Below are positions 23,029 through 35,600 of a stretch of 64,000 bases of DNA, piece after piece. The stretch is taken from NCBI GenBank assembly GCA_029891345.1, contig CM056998.1, forward strand, positions 174,664,239-174,728,238, read 5' to 3'. Under the pieces are notes generated by a model. That model ran no database searches. It was not told where the DNA came from and saw nothing but the letters and a program-made list of their open reading frames with translations. The position numbers and the translations under genes are program-made. This stretch comes from Dryococelus australis. Lineage: Eukaryota; Arthropoda; Insecta; Phasmatodea; Phasmatidae. Position 1 is the stretch's first letter, and every line of letters begins with the position of its first letter.

Positions 23029-23046
23029 TGGTGCCCAACATGGGCT
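23029..23046 (+). other. Primer-binding site of element B (tRNA-Lys type)
   Basis: TGGTGCCCAACATGGGCT closely resembles the tRNA-Lys primer site known from retroviruses and gypsy-class elements (TGGCGCCCAACGTGGGGC). The differences seen are mainly C-to-T or G-to-A changes. It is preceded by GAGACGTTTTC, a spacer also present in element C. Confidence 0.8.
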
Positions 23047-23234
23047 CTTGTGCCTTAATTAACCAGAGTAATGGAACAGGACTAGGCTAGTGCGACCCCA
23101 AGCCTAAGTGACCTAGCCAGGAACCGATTGCCAACCAACCAGACTTCAGGGAGTCTTAACACCCCGTGGCGCTCTGAAACCTAGCAATTGTGTCAGACAC
23201 AGTCGTGAACGAACCCGGGCAAGCTGAAGTAAAT

Positions 23235-23470
23235 ATGGCTGATGCCATAGCTGAACGTTGCCACAAACCCAATTGTCCTGGCACAGGGACATATCGTATA
23301 GATTGCGCCCATTGCCAACTAACTTTCATTACATCTGCCTAGGGTGGGCCGAAGAAATTAGATACACAGACAGGCTGGAATTGTGCAAGGAGTGCCGCAC
23401 TAGACAGACAGCTTATTGCAACTAGATAACATGCACAGGACATGGATCAACATAGTCCGTTGCATTCTAT
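23235..23470 (+). pseudogene. Gag N-terminus of element B with PHD-like finger, frameshifted
   Basis: Gag starts at ATG 23235 and soon enters a zinc finger. The ligands are CHKPNC, then DCAHC, then HYICLGW and LCKEC (23259-23395). A one-base frameshift lies between the fourth and fifth ligands. The spacing matches the fingers of elements A and C. The leader upstream (GACTTCAGGGAGTC, CACCCCGTGGCGCTC at about 23140-23175) is shared with element A. The rest of gag is missing or unrecognisable, and the sequence jumps to RNase H-like remains by about 23750. Confidence 0.75.
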
Positions 23471-25280
23471 GTTTGAAACACTACCACCTTAGTTGAATTG
23501 GGTGGCCAGAAGAGATGGTTACCAGGCCCGGTCTAGTATACTGTTGTGAGGTGTCAGAGCCGCCGAATACCATCCACACAATCCTGGGCCAGCTACTACT
23601 ACCAGCATCACCCTGTGCACAGGGGAACCCCAAATCTCTGAATTTGTGTGATGTCCACATGATGACCCACTTGTGTTCACAGCTGACTGCAAAAAGAATT
23701 TTGCAACAATGAAATTTTGCCAAAAGAATGGGTGAGCATAGCACAACAAAAACTGAGGCAAAGCCCTTGAATAATGGAACAAGCACGGCGAGTTCATCAC
23801 TGATGGGAACAACTGAGTAGCAGCCTCGCCCCATCTGAACGCCACTGAACAGAAATACCATATTAATGAACAAGAATATTTCGCCGTGATCTGAGTGATC
23901 AGAAAATTCTGATACCACCTAGAAGGAAGACATTTCATACTCTGCACCTACAGTAAAAGGCTCTCCAATGGCTACGCAAGTGGAGAAATGCCAAAGCCAA
24001 GTTAGGGCCTTGGGAAATGTTCCTAAACAAATTTGTCTTTGAAGTGCAGCACTGCCAGGCAAAACCAATTACCTGCCCAACCTTGATCCTGTCAGCTGTA
24101 CCTCAACGAGGACACCAAAGAAGATGAGGAATGGGAGAGAACGACCCCCCCCCCCCCTCCTGGCTCCTACTACCAGAATCCCCGAAGAGCACCTCTTGAC
24201 TCCTCCAGGTGAAACTCAGCCGATACCAAATAAGTTACCATCAGCAGAAGGACCCAGATATCCAGCATCTCCTGTAGGACATGCCCCAGAGTCCCTCCAA
24301 GACATTAAAGAATGATACGTGTGGAACGGGGATAAGACAGGACATATGGCAGTACGCAAACAACTGCGAGGTGTGCTGTCACGGTAAGGCTTTTTCCCTT
24401 ACCACAGCCAACAGGATAACCCCGTCTACCTCACACCACCTGGACCCACTTGGCAGCTGACCTAATGGGGCCTTACCCAAGAAGCATCAAAGGTAATAGA
24501 TACTTGTTAGTGGTAATAGGCCAGCTTTCCCACTGGGTAGAAGCATTTCCTCCGTCTACCTAGCCAGGAAACTCAGAAAATTATACGGAAATTTGTGACA
24601 GAGATATTTCCCCGTTGGAGGTACCCACAGGCCATATTAACAGATAATGGCACCAAATTTACCAACCACAAGTGGCAGACTGCATACAATTCATGGGGGT
24701 AGAGGCATGGAACCCCCCCCCCCCCCCCCCCCCCCTACTTCCACCGCCTTCCAATAACACCCACACTGAGCAGAAAAATCTAAAGCTAAAGAAGAGTCTT
24801 CGTCTCAGTGTGGGAGAAGACCACTGCCATTGGGACAAGCACCTGCCTAATGTTCTCTTCACCCTCAGGAGGAGAACCAATGAAGCAGTGGACACCAGCC
24901 CCAGCCAGCTCATTCTGGGATGAAATCTCCGCCACCAGGTGACTGGCAGTGAGGACAAGCTCCCACAGAGATGCCGCAACTCGAGGATGTCAGACTGGCT
25001 ACCCTAGCTCGGACCACAAGGGCGTGTTACACCCAAGACCAGTACATTAATAGAAAATACCCGCATCCCAGTACCGGGGGAGAAGCTTCGGGATGGGTGA
25101 GGCCTTTGTTCTCCGCAGCTACCCGCTTAGCGAGGCCAGAGGAAAGTTCAGTGCGGGCCTCGCTGACAAATGGGAAGGACCATACACGATTGTGGGACAC
25201 CAAAAGAATGTATACTAGACAGAGGACAAATCCGCAAAGTATCCCAGAACCCAGAAACAAGCTTGGATGCTGAGAAGTTT
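23471..25280 (+). pseudogene. Pol remnant of element B: RNase H, integrase, C-terminal domain
   Basis: In broken frames the segments are as follows. An RNase H-like start lies at about 23755-23960. The integrase catalytic core is at 24455-24560 (ADLMGPYPRSIKGNRY, first Asp) and 24640-24680 (LTDNGTKFTNHKWQTA, second Asp). After a 23-base C run (24713-24735), the post-catalytic region DHCHWDKHLPNVLFTLRRRT, NEAVDTSPSQLILG follows at about 24820-24920. The C-terminal integrase tail matches element C's WEGPYRIVGKRDVYW region at about 25160-25220. Protease and reverse transcriptase are absent. Stops and frameshifts are frequent, so this is a dead copy in antisense orientation to ACER. Confidence 0.8.
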
Positions 25281-25429
25281 CCAACCCACCCTGACAAGGG
25301 TTGAACGACCAACACCTTATGGAGCAATGTCTGTCAGGACATTTCCCGCAACCCAAACGAACTTTGTATGCAAGATGGCCATCAAGCACGGCCGCATGAC
25401 CCCTGTAACCCAGTCCCATCCAGGCGAAG

Positions 25430-25930
25430 GATGAACCCAACAGAGCCGACGAGGCAGGGCTGCCCGAAGAGCCCCTGCCTCAGTTGTTGAAGCCAACGAC
25501 ATCCACCCAGGAGGATGTGGGTACGACCCGAGCCTTGATACTGGACAACAGCGAGGTCGCTGCTATATCATCTTCCACTCAGGAGGAGGTGCCCATCCAT
25601 GCCGATGAGACAGGGGTGCCCAAAGAGCCCCTACCTCAGTCTGCAACTGACCATGTCCACCCAGGACGACGTGGCTACCCATCGAGCCTCGACAATAGGA
25701 CGTGGGCGAGACCACAATAACACTACCTTCAGTACGGGAGGGCGAGCCCAGCAGGGGGCAGAGAGAGAGTACAGGATTACCTGCCTCTGACGGCTACCCC
25801 AATGCTGCCCCTCCAGGAGGAGGGGACACCCAGCTGGCCGCTGCCAAGCACGACTCTCAGCAGCCCAGCACCCGACCCACGACCAGCTGGACGAGAGAGG
25901 TACCGCCCAGAACCGCCTCTCAAGGTCAGC
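25430..25930 (+). pseudogene. Downstream proline/glutamine-rich tail of element B pol
   Basis: After the integrase tail there are repeated words LPEEPLPQ/VPKEPLPQ and STQED/STQEE in frames covering 25440-25720. This is the same position and style as the 66 bp repeat tail of element C. Composition is GC-rich and proline-rich. Function is unknown. Confidence 0.5.
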
Positions 25931-27760
25931 CAAGGAGGTACTGAGAGTCGCCATGGCAAAGTCGAAATTTATGTGGCCATACCCACAGCATGCAACCTTA
26001 AGAAGTAAGTAAGGTTGCCCATGCAAACTAAATCAGTCTACCGGCACATCCCTAGGCAAGTGGCACCCACCGAGACGTCGGCCAAGATTATTTTCAGTTT
26101 TAAGTTGGACATCACGCCACCTCCTACGTGTGATAGAAGCCAGCCAAGCAGCCAGCGTTGCGCCTGAGCTCATGCAGCCGATGCAACCGTGCATAGGAGG
26201 GAAGCCTACTTCCAGTGCAGCCCGAGATATGGTACCGGAGTACGGCTAGCTCCAGCCACCCCCAAGAGCAGGTGGATATATGTCCCTGCACTACCACAGA
26301 ATGGCAATTCATTCTACGCAGCTCGCTCCACCACTTCGTGTACTGGAGCTCTCTGCAGACACAGACATCCTCACGTATGGCCACCGCTATCTACAGACAT
26401 ATTCGAGACCTTCACCAGCAACCCCACAAGAAGAAGTTTTCATCCCCTTTAACACTCACTTCCCTTATGGACAACGTTGTTGAGTTATTTAGGGTCAGTT
26501 CTTATTATAGCTACCTAGCCGCGTCTGTTCTTGTCTAGTTTAGACCCAGGGTCCCTTCACAGTTTCTTGTTGGGTATGAGTTAGTACGGCCACCATATCT
26601 ATTCCTCACAGAAATAAACACGTTTTTTTTTTATCTAACCTCCAAGCACTTATTTTTAAGGTGACTGTAACTTTAACTCCAGCAAACATCAGCCCACCAT
26701 GGAAAAGCCGAAGACCATGTCATTAAAACCCATTTGCTGAACTTAAGAGTAGGACTGTGGACTCCCTTAACCGGATGCACTTATGTCTCAGACACATTAG
26801 AGAGCCGTCCATCTGCGGAGCAGGTACGCCAAGGTACCTGCTGCACATGTATGGTAGTCACAACCACTAAGAACTCAATCCACAAGGCAGCTAGTCAGCC
26901 AGCCCAGCCCAGCCCAACCAATTCACTCCATCCACCATGCTGTTACTGTTTCTGGAAGAAGTGATAAGACTGGTTCAGGAGGTTTGAGCCCCTGTAGGCC
27001 ACACCCACGTTGCTGTCAGACATCCAGAGTAGCGCACCATCTAATCACAGTGCTGTTTGTCGCTGGTTGGAGTACTCTGGTACAACTGATTTACTTGGCC
27101 ATGACTGGCTTTACACCTAGCTAAGGATCCTCGTCGCCTGCTCTTCCATAGCGTGGCTTGACTTTAGTACCTTCCTTTATGCCATACACCCATAGGAGTG
27201 GTGCAAAGTGGTGAGCTAGGAAGGCAGCTACTGCCTCCGAGTCCAACTTGGGCTGTAACCCATCGCCAACTGACCTCTGCAGTCTAACCCCCCAGGAATG
27301 ATCTCAAGCTGCCTGACAGCTGGAGAGACCTCACGTCCCAGTCCTTCCACGCTCCCCATTTCAGCCAACCTACAAGACCGCCGGCGAGCCGCTTCCAGTC
27401 ATCGTTTACTTCCGCCAGCGACTCCATTTACCACTGGGTATATCAAACCCATGGTTTCAACCCAGCAGGACCAGCAGCCCTCCACGGGCTCCTCCCAGCG
27501 CTGCCAGCCAAAGCACCACCTTCATCCAAGGACTGGGCACGAGTACCATCTTGCACCAGCAGCAAGAGCGGCAGTCACGAGCTACCCCAGACTACACCCA
27601 CTCAGGTAAACAGTGGTTGTGTGTAAACCATTGTTCTGAAGGGCAGTTAAGCCCACGCCAGTCTTTGTGCTGTGTCGCCAAGCTACGTTCCCCATTTTAT
27701 ACATCAACTGGGGTCCGGTTGGCAGCCAGTAAAGGCAAACCCAATAGATAGCCAGTGTCT
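25931..27760 (+). mobile_element. Element B 3' end and probable 3' LTR (degenerate)
   Basis: GC-rich, LTR-like sequence with a poly(A) signal (AATAAA at 26613-26618). Two words match the LTR-like block at 55.9-56.3 kb: GAAATAAACACGTT (compare 55968-55984) and AAGGTACCTGCTGCACATGT (26831; compare 56187). Exact limits are not resolvable. Frames of up to 107 codons in this stretch match no family. Confidence 0.5.
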
Positions 27761-28238
27761 GGCACAGTAAAAGTTTGCCCAACCATGATATCATCATTAT
27801 GCTTCAATTTTATTCCACATATTTAACTAACTGCATCTTAAATCCAGCTGTATAACTATTATGTATTTTCCCCATGTTCTTACTCAAAAATCCATTACAT
27901 GTGTTCAGTACAAGCGCTACACTAAACAGTGTGACCTTGACACACAAAGTCATCATTCGCTGGCCATAAAAATCAATACCTGGGCGAGTCCATTGTCTCC
28001 TGACTCGAGGAGTGGAGGGTTGACAGTTTTTGCCGTGGGTGTTGTACAGAAATAAAAGTTATTTTTAATTTCTGTTGTTTAAAAGTAGAGTGGGTGTTAT
28101 ACACGGGTAGGTGTCACACATGCGTTAATACAGTAGTATGTGGGGTGTGTTAGTAGGTTGTAATGAAGAGATAACAACTGAGAAGTATGTACATGTATTG
28201 GTGAGTGGTTCTCTGGTTGGTGTTGCATGTCCACTCAC
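27761..28238. other. ACER intron 3, right end
   Basis: AT-rich intronic sequence between element B and the ACER exon. The donor of exon 3 on the - strand (AG|GTGAGTGG) lies at 28231-28239. No other feature was seen. Confidence 0.6.
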
Positions 28239-28376
28239 CTTCTGAGCTCCACAACTAACAGTAATATGACTCCAGCGCCCAGAAGCATCAGCGCCACGGC
28301 ATTCACGACCGGTTTGACCATGCCCAGAGCTGTGAAGACAGTGCCCCCGGCTATGGCAGCTGCACTGAACTTCCTC
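28239..28376 (-). CDS. ACER: Alkaline ceramidase, coding exon 3
   Basis: This 138-base exon on the - strand lies between a TTCTTGCAG acceptor and a GTGAGT donor. It encodes residues 119-163 plus parts of two split arginine codons. The translation, with pieces KFSAAAIAGGTVF, KPVVNAVALM and VILLLVVELR, is two hydrophobic helices around a Lys-Pro turn. It fits the middle of insect alkaline ceramidases. Both junctions are phase 2 and join in frame to the neighbouring exons. The arginine-rich joint made by exons 3 and 4 (ELRR-LKGRVYR) aligns with the family's loop before the next helix. Confidence 0.93.
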
Positions 28377-28958
28377 CTGCAAGAAGATAAGAGCTCTGAC
28401 CTTACGTGCAGTATTGTCTTGCTGCATGTATCAATAGGACTACCATTTTACGGCTGGAAAGTCTGTTGCAAGGTTCAGTGCAGGGCCTTTTAAGAATTAT
28501 CGTGTTTATTTCACACATATTTTGAAAGAAGCAGTTTTGAGCACTCTAAAATGGTGATTCTAATGTACGCAATGTCTTGAAAAGCATTCAACAGACCCCA
28601 TATAAAGTGTGTGTTCTTTTTTTAGATGAGCACACTGCAATGCAGTTCAAGCATCAGTTAGGCAATTGTTAAAAATATATATTTATGTTTGCAACAGGAA
28701 TATTATGTAAAGAAAAAAAAGGAAATAATTATTATAATGAGGCATAGTATTGTTTACTTAGTTTTTCTAAAATATTAATATAATTTGACATTCAAGTTGG
28801 AACATCCCTTTTCAGATGGAAATTATAGTTACTGGACTCAAAAATGTTTCTGAAATTATAATTGTCAGGCAATAAGAAAACAAGTTTAACTTTTGGAGAT
28901 TTATGTATGTCTGATTTGTTCATCTCATTAAGAAGCTGAAAAGCTAGGCGTCCTTCAC
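28377..28958 (-). other. ACER intron 2 (582 bp)
   Basis: This is a short AT-rich intron with a GTGAAG donor at its right end and a CTTATCTTCTTGCAG acceptor at its left end. No repeat was recognised. It is the only ACER intron without a large transposon. Confidence 0.85.
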
Positions 28959-29215
28959 CTCTCGCCATGCACAAGGTGTGGGAAGAACCTCCTGGGGTAG
29001 AACATGCAGACAGCGATGGTGAGTAGCCAGAGGATGGACAGCTCATCTAAAAGCTGGCCCAGGAAGCTGAGGGTGGCATGGAAGTAGGCAGAGCTCAGTC
29101 CCACCACCACAAACAGTGCCCACAGCAGGTATACGCCGGCGTGCACCTTGATGGCATAGGAGCGGAACAGCGCCACCAGCACTGGTGGCACCACAAGGAA
29201 CACCAGGTTGCTCAC
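28959..29215 (-). CDS. ACER: Alkaline ceramidase, coding exon 2 (active site)
   Basis: This 257-base exon on the - strand starts after a GCGTAG acceptor and ends at a GTGAAG donor. It encodes residues 33-117 plus two bases. It begins VSNLVFLVVPP, the first transmembrane helix. It contains GLSSAYFHATLSFLGQLLDEL, the family signature, in which S74, H78 and D89 correspond to the catalytic Ser, zinc His and Asp of alkaline ceramidases. FYPRRFFP follows. With H206 and H210 in the last exon the metal site is complete, so the protein is predicted to be active. The acceptor's pyrimidine tract is poor, but the join to exon 1 (AEFGNT|VSNLVF) matches the family well. Confidence 0.95.
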
Positions 29216-31361
29216 CTACGCAGCAGCCACCACCACGTACTTTCACATGAGAAACTTCATGCCACGGATCATAATTAAGCCAGCATTCACATGATACAAT
29301 GTGTATACTACATGAAATTCAAGCAAGATGCAAGTGATCTGTGAGTAATTATAATGCAAGGTAGATTGTGTCATTTTTTGTGCAAGGCCATGCAAGTTGT
29401 CCTGATAATAGGTGAAATTAGTAGGGGGGTTTTTTTAAATTTTATTTTATTTAAATAAAGGTTGGGGATGAATTCGATCAACAAACTTTGTGAGGTGATT
29501 CTTTATGCAAAATCAAGTGGCAAATATATAGGACACTTTGTAACCAAACTAAATATTAAGGGTGAAATAAGACCCCAAAAAATTAGATTTTGGAATATAT
29601 TTTTTTTGCGAAATATTGAAAATCATGTGAGATTAAAGTACAATACATGGAACATTGTTTTATGTTATCGGGATCTTCAAACTAATAGCAAACTCACATT
29701 GAAAACCCTCCCCGTTATGAAAATAACTGGGGTGGCCACCCTCTTATTGCCAGCAACTTTGTTACAGTCGGGAATTATGAAAGTTTGATGCTGCTTTATT
29801 CAGCATTATCACCTACAAAACAGAAATGGTCCCCTTGTTGCAACTGCCTAGGACCCACCATTTTCGTGTGAAACGTTCACAAAGATTCCATTAGATTCTG
29901 CTGCAGCGATACAGCACCTTGTATGCAGGCAATACTACCTGCATGCGTGTATGGCCACTGCACAGCCGATTGTGGCGGACAATGTTAACACACACTGTAA
30001 ACAATGCATACCATACATTAATAAGCATACGTAACTGTTTATTTGTTGCAACAGTCTGTGTATGATTCCATGCAGGACATAAAAGATATTGGTATTGCCT
30101 ACGCACCTGGAACTGTATCACTGCTGCTGTGTACTGTGCTGGGTTTTGAACATTAAAACATTTGGTGCTACAGCGTAGAGCAATGTTGTTATAATGCATC
30201 ACAGGGATCAGATAGGCATGTGTGAAGGTCTTTTTTTAAATGGGAAGTGAAGCTTATATAGTGCCAAGGATTTTCAAAGAAAAATTGAAATCGAAGGATT
30301 AAAAAATATGTATTACTTTATAGTAGGCTAAAGTTTTCAAGTTTATTTAACTCATTTGTAATCTTACTGCCAAAAAATGTATGTGTACTAGACACTGAGC
30401 AATAGAATAAAACATATCCTAATCTTGTACTGTTGAAAAACTAAAATATCAAAATCTGCAAGAAAGTAGTACAGTAATCATAATACATTTAGATACCTAC
30501 AAACTTGATAAATACTACCATACTCAATATATCCAGTCCCATGTGGCACTACCACCGCACAGTGATTTCATTGGGTGGCTATCAGCATCTGGCCTCTTCA
30601 CGCGTAATATTCGTTTCCATCTTGCAGCTGTCTCATGCTTTCATCAATGTATTGAAATTCTATACTCTTGAATGTGTTTGCAGGAATAAAGCACTATAAT
30701 TTCCCTGGAATTACCAAAAAAAAAAGTATGTGCTCGTAACACGGGGCCATGTGGTATGTGAATAAAAGTGATGATAGTGCACAGCCACAGCAATATAACG
30801 TTTAGGGCTACATACCTATTTCTTCGGCTGCAAAAAAAAATTAATCTTTCGGTAAATGCTTCAGTGAAAATAAATGTGTGCGTAATGATTTTTCTTAATA
30901 ATTCTGGTTTTTATTGAATTCTGAACAAGTTATTCTACAACGTACCACTGATGGGATCTAATTATCATTAATATGCCGCCGGAGAAATGGCAAACATTCA
31001 TAAAAACTATTAGCTATCATACAGAATTATCTAAATATCCATGTATGTGTGCATGCCGTGGGTCCTACAGATTATTCTCAAAAACTACAAACTTTGTTTG
31101 AAAAAAAACTTTTTTCACTGTGGCTCTCATTTTAAGTTACAGGTGCATTTCATTACATGGCCAGACATAAATTATTTATAGTGAAGAATAAGACAATGTT
31201 TATGTTTGTCAAATCGGTGGAAAATTATCTGCAATTCTTACATCAGCAGAGGTGCCAGTTCTGTCGACATTGGCCCATTCAGCAGAAGCACATTCAAATC
31301 AGCACTGATCTACATTCACACGAAACAGCAATGCAAATTATTCAAAATGTTTGCATATGAT
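29216..31361. other. ACER intron 1, left part
   Basis: AT-rich intron between exon 2 and Gypsy element C. Frames up to 108 codons (29462-29788) have no recognisable family. Without element C, intron 1 would be about 2.4 kb. Confidence 0.55.
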
Positions 31362-32886
31362 TGAAGCGTGGCCGGTTAGCTGAATAGTCACGACAGTCGA
31401 GGATTCTGTCCGCTAGACCAAAAACGGGATGAATGCGTATGCACGGAGATACAAATAATACCACAACCGGAGCAGTCGATACTGACTCGTGCCTGAGGTG
31501 GGCGGCGTGGTCCCGTTCCGCCTGCCTTTCCGGTGTAGGTTGAGGGAGTGCACTCAACAGTCTGGCGGCAAGGAGCGCTGCGTGCCACTCCCTACACTTT
31601 CGGCCGGGCCTCTGGCTGAAAGGCATAAAGTCTCTGCTCACAGGTTACTGGGTGCACCTTGATGCGAACAAACTAAATACAAGTTATAGTGTAAGTCCGG
31701 GTTTGGCTTGCTGACCAGGCTCTGTAAAGTCTCCACTGATCCTTCACGCTAGGCGGGCTGATCAGAGACGTGGAGTCGTTTGGGTCAAGAGTGCCGCCAC
31801 TGGATGTGCGTCCACACACGAATGGATGGCAGGTCTCAAGCCACAGTTTATCCCGGCACTGGAAGCAGTGCTGTGGAATAAGACAATAACTTGATACTGT
31901 CGCCCCCCTCTAGGTGAAGGTGTTCCTAGTGGTTGTGGCTCCTCCGTTCCTCTCCGCCGGCACTGGAAGCAATTCTGTGGTAGTTTGGAAAGCAACAAAT
32001 GGTCGTCTAATGGGTGTGTGAAAATATGATGGACCCCTGAAGGGCGCCTGTGGCTGAAGGTAATTCAATAGTTATAAATTCCCCAGTCCTTGTCAAAGGT
32101 GTACATAGCAACCCGTATCTAGCACGCACACAGACAGATACTCTAAGAAATAAAAGCTGAGAGGTAGGAAACAACAGTATACTTATTGAAGTCTCAATAA
32201 ACATGCAACGCGTGTTACCTCCTACCAGGCAATTGAGTGCTGAAGGTAACTACGCTGGCCAGGTGTAGGTGACCTGGTTCTAATGGTGAATGGGAATGAA
32301 TTAGCTCAACGAGAAAATATATAATACTTCTAAACTGTCTAATAATGATGTATTGAGGAGACAAAGTGAATATAACGTGTTGGTAAGCATGTTCGCTGGT
32401 TGTCTGGTTGATTGGTCATTCACTGTGAAGTAGCTACAACGGGCGTACTCAATGCTTCGAAGATCTCGGGCAGTCCCAGCACTGGCAGCAGTGCTGTGGG
32501 ATAACGCAAGGATGGAACAAGAATGACTCTCGAGCTTGGCAGCATCCTGACTCATATAGTGGAAGCTTGTAAGCTGCGGGGTGCGGGGGAGGTGTGACAT
32601 CCTCCTGCCCTGGTTGGTGTGGGAATACTCTGGTCAGCGTTTTTGCTTCGTGCCTCGTCTGTGGAGCTCGACTTTGCCCGAGGTCTGGGCAGCTTGTAAG
32701 CTCTCAGTCAGCGCGGAGTAGGGAAGTTGGCATGCCTGCCGGGTTGCGTATACTCCAGGTGAGACAATACGTGTATAGAAACCTGCTCCCTGTAGGGTAG
32801 GCAACGTGTCACGTCTGTAGTGGTGGAAGAGGTACTCTTGGCGATGAGTCGTAATCATATTAGATTAGATCAAACAACACGCGTCA
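31362..32886 (-). mobile_element. Element C, 3' LTR (left)
   Basis: This 1525 bp LTR is bounded by TGAAGCGTGG...ACGCGTCA on the + strand. It aligns with 40441-41973 along its whole length. Differences are mostly transitions, many at CpG sites (for example GCGTGGCC here, GCATGACC in the other copy). The TATA box of the right LTR is mutated here (CATATAG). Confidence 0.92.
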
Positions 32887-32902
32887 ATTCGCACCCCCTC
32901 AG
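32887..32902 (-). other. Polypurine tract of element C
   Basis: On the - strand GAGGGGGTGCGAAT abuts the 3' LTR start TGACGCG. The upstream word GATGAGTCT is shared with element A at the same place. Confidence 0.75.
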
Positions 32903-34640
32903 TTGCTATGAAGACTCATCATGGAAAAGATAGTGGAGAAAGGTGTAGGCCCCCTCTCTGGAAGGTCTAGAATGTCTGGGTAGGCGTTGGTAAACATAAA
33001 GAAGTAGATAGCACGAAAAAAAAATTTTGTAGACAGGTAGGCGAGACCCTTAAGTGTAGGGTGCTTGACCATTGTATCGGCGCATGTTCTGTCATCCGGC
33101 CGGCGAAGCGGCACATCTGTAATGGCGGCCGGCTGGCGACCTTGATTCTCTGTCTCTTTTGGGTGGCGTCCTCTACCCCTCGACGTGGTTATTGGGCTTT
33201 GCTGATGCAGCGAGAGTGTGTATTCCCCTCGTGTTGCAAAGATTACAGGTCAGGAAGCCGTGTGTGTCGGGTGTCCCACAGGCCTAAATTTCATATTTGT
33301 GCCGTTAACAAAAACCAGTGTAGCACTGGTGGATATTACATTGGAATCGTATATAACAATCTGACAAAAAATTATATAAAATAATGCACGTCAACACGAG
33401 GGGATTAAAGTAAGAATAATTATAATATGTAAAAGCCTTACTCGCGGAAGGTGAAGAAATGCCACTACTGTCCTGCAGCTTGCTGCAGTAAGAAAAAGGA
33501 AAATCTTTTCAGGGAACATTTGTGTCTTTCAGCAAGCTAAATAGTTACGTGTGACAGATGGCGAGGTGGCCAACCACAGGCCCTTCAATACCTGGGTTGA
33601 CTGGCTAAATGAATACAAAGTGAGTACACTACATGTATGACTATCGTGGCAAATTTTGTGCACGTTGGTTACTGACTACAATACACATAAACACTCAAAT
33701 TTTTAAGTTAAAGATATCTTGCACCAGGTTTGGGGAGCTTTAATGTATAGATTCTTTGGTTGATACTGAGAAGGTGCACAAGATATTGCAAACATAAGCA
33801 CATATAAGCATACACATAAAAATACTCTCCTACAAAATGGCACTCTTTCTTGTAGGCGATCTTCACATATACTCTTTCAAAATGTATTATAATATTAAAG
33901 TGTGTGCCTACACATCAAATCAGATTTAATGCTGAAAAGCATAATAAAAAAACTAACCTAGCTAGCCCTTGCGGGAGTCCATATTATATTGTAGGTATAA
34001 CAGCTAGTATCTTCGTTGGAATGTTCAAGGTAAGTTCATAAGGAATGTTCACTTTTGTCCGTGCTGGAAACACACACGACAGCATTCTTCGTGAAGCGAT
34101 CTTCACATAAACACTTTAAAAACGTATTGTGACATTTATAGGTTTACCTACACATCAAGTCAGATTTAAGGATGATCATTATAAAAATACAAAAAGCTAA
34201 AATGTCATTGTAATGTTGAAGTCTTTGTCTTCAACTTAATCACTGGCACTGTGGTGAGCGCCCATTCATAATGCTACCTACTTAAGTGCGCTGTCGGCTA
34301 CTGAAACACTTGAACCGTGAGGTGTAAAATGTCTATAAAAAGTTATTGACGTACAGCTTTTAACAGTTGTATTAAAAAAATTAATTATCATAGTTGAGTG
34401 ACTAATTACTGGTGCATTTACCTTGTTGGTTCTTTCTACTGGAACTGTACTGGATACTTTCGAATTTTAATTTAGCCTAAATGTGATTGTTCGTCTTACG
34501 TCACTGTCTTTGATTTGCGGCTAAATGAAATGTGGTGCACGTGATTGGTCTATAACGAGTCCTTTGGCCACGTGCACTTATTAGTGGTTTACAGTTACTA
34601 CACTTTTTTTTTAAATTCGCCTACTTACTGGCGATCTTTG
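32903..34640. other. AT-rich non-coding stretch between pol tail and 3' LTR of element C
   Basis: About 1.7 kb with no Gypsy coding sequence. From about 33390 to 34640 the composition is like host intron. A direct repeat of about 115 bases is present twice (33845-33960 and 34083-34195), with GCGATCTTCACATA and CTACACATCAA.TCAGATTTAA in common. It may be a nested insertion or the element's own 3' untranslated region. It ends at a 19-base C run (34654-34672). Confidence 0.5.
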
Positions 34641-35129
34641 GTTTCACTTTTCACCCCCCCCCCCCCCCCCCCGGACAAAGGGCAGTGTGCAGAAGGTATG
34701 GCCACATATACCTAGTTGTGGGTCTCCATGGCGATTCCTGGTACCGGCCAGGCGTGTGGGCAGCTTTGTCGGTATGTGGGGGCATCAGGCGTCGTGGAGC
34801 AGTCTGGGGCATCATGGCTTCTGCTTCTGAAACAACAAAGTGGGAGGGCACTCATTCAAGAGACGTTGAGACTGCGGGGGAGTGTCAAGCCTTCCACCCC
34901 GACTGCACGGGTTCCTACCCGTAGGACAGGATGTTTCTCTGACGGGTTAGTGCGGGAGAGAAAGATCTCCACCCCGACTACGGGCAGCACAGCTCGTCGT
35001 GGTACCAGGTCGTGGGCACATCGACGGTCTCGGTGGCCAGGTCCTGGGGCGAGGCAGTGGAAGGGAGATTCACCTCGACCTCCACTGCGGGTGATGTGCC
35101 TGTTGAGGAGTAGTGGGTGGCATCGATGT

Positions 35130-35600
35130 TCTCAGCGGAAGTTGCCTCTCGCGTAGCAAGATGGTGGGGCGGAGCACTTCCAATGTGGCAGCTCGACGTC
35201 CGGGTCTGCGGGTATTCCTGCATCGCAGAACCTGGGGACAGAGGGACGGAGCATGTCTGTTGCAGCTCGACGCCCTGGGTAGCAGAGTTTCCTGTGTAAC
35301 AGGTGGCTGGGACGGAACACTCTTGTTCGAGCTCGACGTCCAGGGTGGCGGGAGTTCCTGCGTGATAGGTTCTTGAGGCGGAGCACTTCTGGCCTGGCAA
35401 CTTGATGTCCCGATGAGCGGGTCTTCCTGCGTGGCAGGTTGTTCCTGGGATGGAGCACTCTTGTACGAGCCCGACATCCAGGATGGCGGGAGTTCCTATG
35501 TGGCAGGTACTTGAGGCAGAGCACTTCCGGCGTGGCAGCTCGACATCCTGATAGGCGGGTGTTCCTGCGTGGCAGGTTCTTCCTCATCGGAGCCAGAGTT
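35130..35600 (-). repeat. 66 bp tandem repeat in the pol tail of element C
   Basis: The word GAGCAC (or a near variant) recurs at 35172, 35249, 35315, 35381, 35453 and 35519. Spacings are 77, 66, 66, 72 and 66 bases. On the - strand the unit encodes about 22 residues of the type PATQE.PP..TSS...SAP.Q. All spacings except 77 are multiples of three, which suggests the repeats evolved as protein-coding sequence before one frameshift. Element B has a similar proline/glutamine-rich tail. Confidence 0.85.
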
